Shown here: positions 4,614-5,107 of the stretch, in pieces
How the letters are laid out: each line of letters begins with the position of its first letter
Position numbering within the stretch: the first letter of the stretch is position 1
NCBI GenBank assembly: GCA_028678815.1
Contig: JAJRCS010000125.1
Span: 1-5,107 of the forward strand
Source of the DNA: Methanomicrobiales archaeon
Lineage (GTDB): Archaea > Halobacteriota > Methanomicrobia > Methanomicrobiales > JACTUA01
Direction: 5' to 3'
DNA: 5,107 bases
Notes under the pieces: generated by a model
Databases searched by the model: none
Told to the model about the DNA's origin: nothing
What the model saw: the letters and a program-made list of their open reading frames with translations, nothing else
Program-made: the position numbers and the translations under genes

Positions 4614-5107
4614 ATGGCTCTCACGGAGGCTGCCGAGCTCCTTCTCCGGTCCCGGTACGTGAACCCCGGTGAGTCCCCTGCCCAGGTCTTCCCCCGGGTT
4701 GCGGCCGCGGTGGACACGGGAAAGGCCGGCGAGTTCCGCCGCATCCTGGAGGAACTCCTCTTCCTTCCCAACTCCCCGACCCTCATGAACGCGGGGACGA
4801 ACATCGGCCAGCTCTCGGCCTGCTTCGTCCTCCCCGTGGAGGACTCCATCGAGAGCATCTTCCGGACCATGGGCCACATGGCCCTCATCCACAAGAGCGG
4901 CGGCGGCACCGGCTTCTCCTTCTCCCGGATCCGGCCGAAGGGGGACATGGTGAACGGCACCGCGGGGGTCGCGAGCGGCCCGGTCTCCTTCATGGAGGTC
5001 TTTGACAAGGCCACCGAGGCGGTGAAGCAGGGGGGCCGCCGGAGGGGGGCGAACATGGGGGTGCTCTCCTGCCGGCATCCGGACATCCGGGAGTTTGTCG
5101 CATCAAA
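4614..5107 (+). CDS. nrdJ: Adenosylcobalamin-dependent (class II) ribonucleotide reductase, N-terminal part
   Basis: An open frame of 164 complete codons continues past the right edge, so only the N-terminus is seen. The enzyme reduces ribonucleotides to deoxyribonucleotides in the cytosol, using a thiyl radical generated from adenosylcobalamin. Visible class II signatures are [11 protein letters not shown] (51-61), [17 protein letters not shown] (67-83) with the first active-site cysteine at C70, [19 protein letters not shown] (93-111), [14 protein letters not shown] (118-131) and [14 protein letters not shown] (138-151). No ATP-cone regulatory domain precedes the catalytic part, which starts within about 50 residues of the ATG. 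The radical-site Cys and the C-terminal redox cysteines lie beyond the window. The ATG at 4614 is preferred because it begins the typical leading segment ([14 protein letters not shown]) and sits about 28 nt from the TATA box. It is divergent from cobQ. Confidence 0.95.
   Translation, partial: MALTEAAELLLRSRYVNPGESPAQVFPRVAAAVDTGKAGEFRRILEELLFLPNSPTLMNAGTNIGQLSACFVLPVEDSIESIFRTMGHMALIHKSGGGTGFSFSRIRPKGDMVNGTAGVASGPVSFMEVFDKATEAVKQGGRRRGANMGVLSCRHPDIREFVAS

Overview
The window reads as high-GC archaeal DNA, most likely from a methanogen of the Methanomicrobiales type. This is an inference from the gene families and promoter style; no rRNA or lineage-defining enzyme is present. Supporting signs are a CBS-pair protein fused to a ParB-like domain, an archaeal-type sugar nucleotidyltransferase with a left-handed beta-helix tail, cobyric acid synthase beside a B12-dependent ribonucleotide reductase, and TATA-like boxes about 26-29 nt upstream of most start codons with no Shine-Dalgarno sequence.

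Layout. Bases 1-190 hold no convincing gene. They contain a dense run of eight short hairpins, one duplicated almost as a 44-bp tandem unit. Bases 231-1016 (+) encode the CBS/ParB-like protein. It converges on an NDP-sugar pyrophosphorylase-like gene (1027-2205, -), with only 10 bp between the stops. A 95-bp divergent intergenic region (2206-2300) carries repeated TTAAGGG motifs around a palindrome. It leads into a YkgJ-type cysteine-cluster protein (2301-2798, +) and a small Cys-rich protein of unknown function (about 2827-3048, +). The small gene ends in a CTAG shared with the stop of cobQ/cbiP (3045-4559, -). A 54-bp intergenic region with one symmetrical AT-rich box separates cobQ from nrdJ (4614 onward, +), which runs off the right edge.

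How the genes fit together. The clearest functional link is cobQ with nrdJ. One gene makes a late intermediate of the adenosylcobalamin cofactor and the other needs that cofactor to make deoxyribonucleotides. Both appear to be fired in opposite directions from one TATA element, with leaderless starts. The YkgJ-type gene and its small Cys-rich neighbour look like a two-gene metal or Fe-S protein unit. The CBS/ParB-like protein is probably not a true partition protein, because it has no helix-turn-helix domain. A nucleotide-sensing free-serine-kinase-like role is an alternative.

The most unusual non-coding element is the hairpin array at the left edge. All six of its 3-nt-loop hairpins present a C(GNA)G loop on the bottom strand, a class known for exceptional stability in single-stranded DNA.
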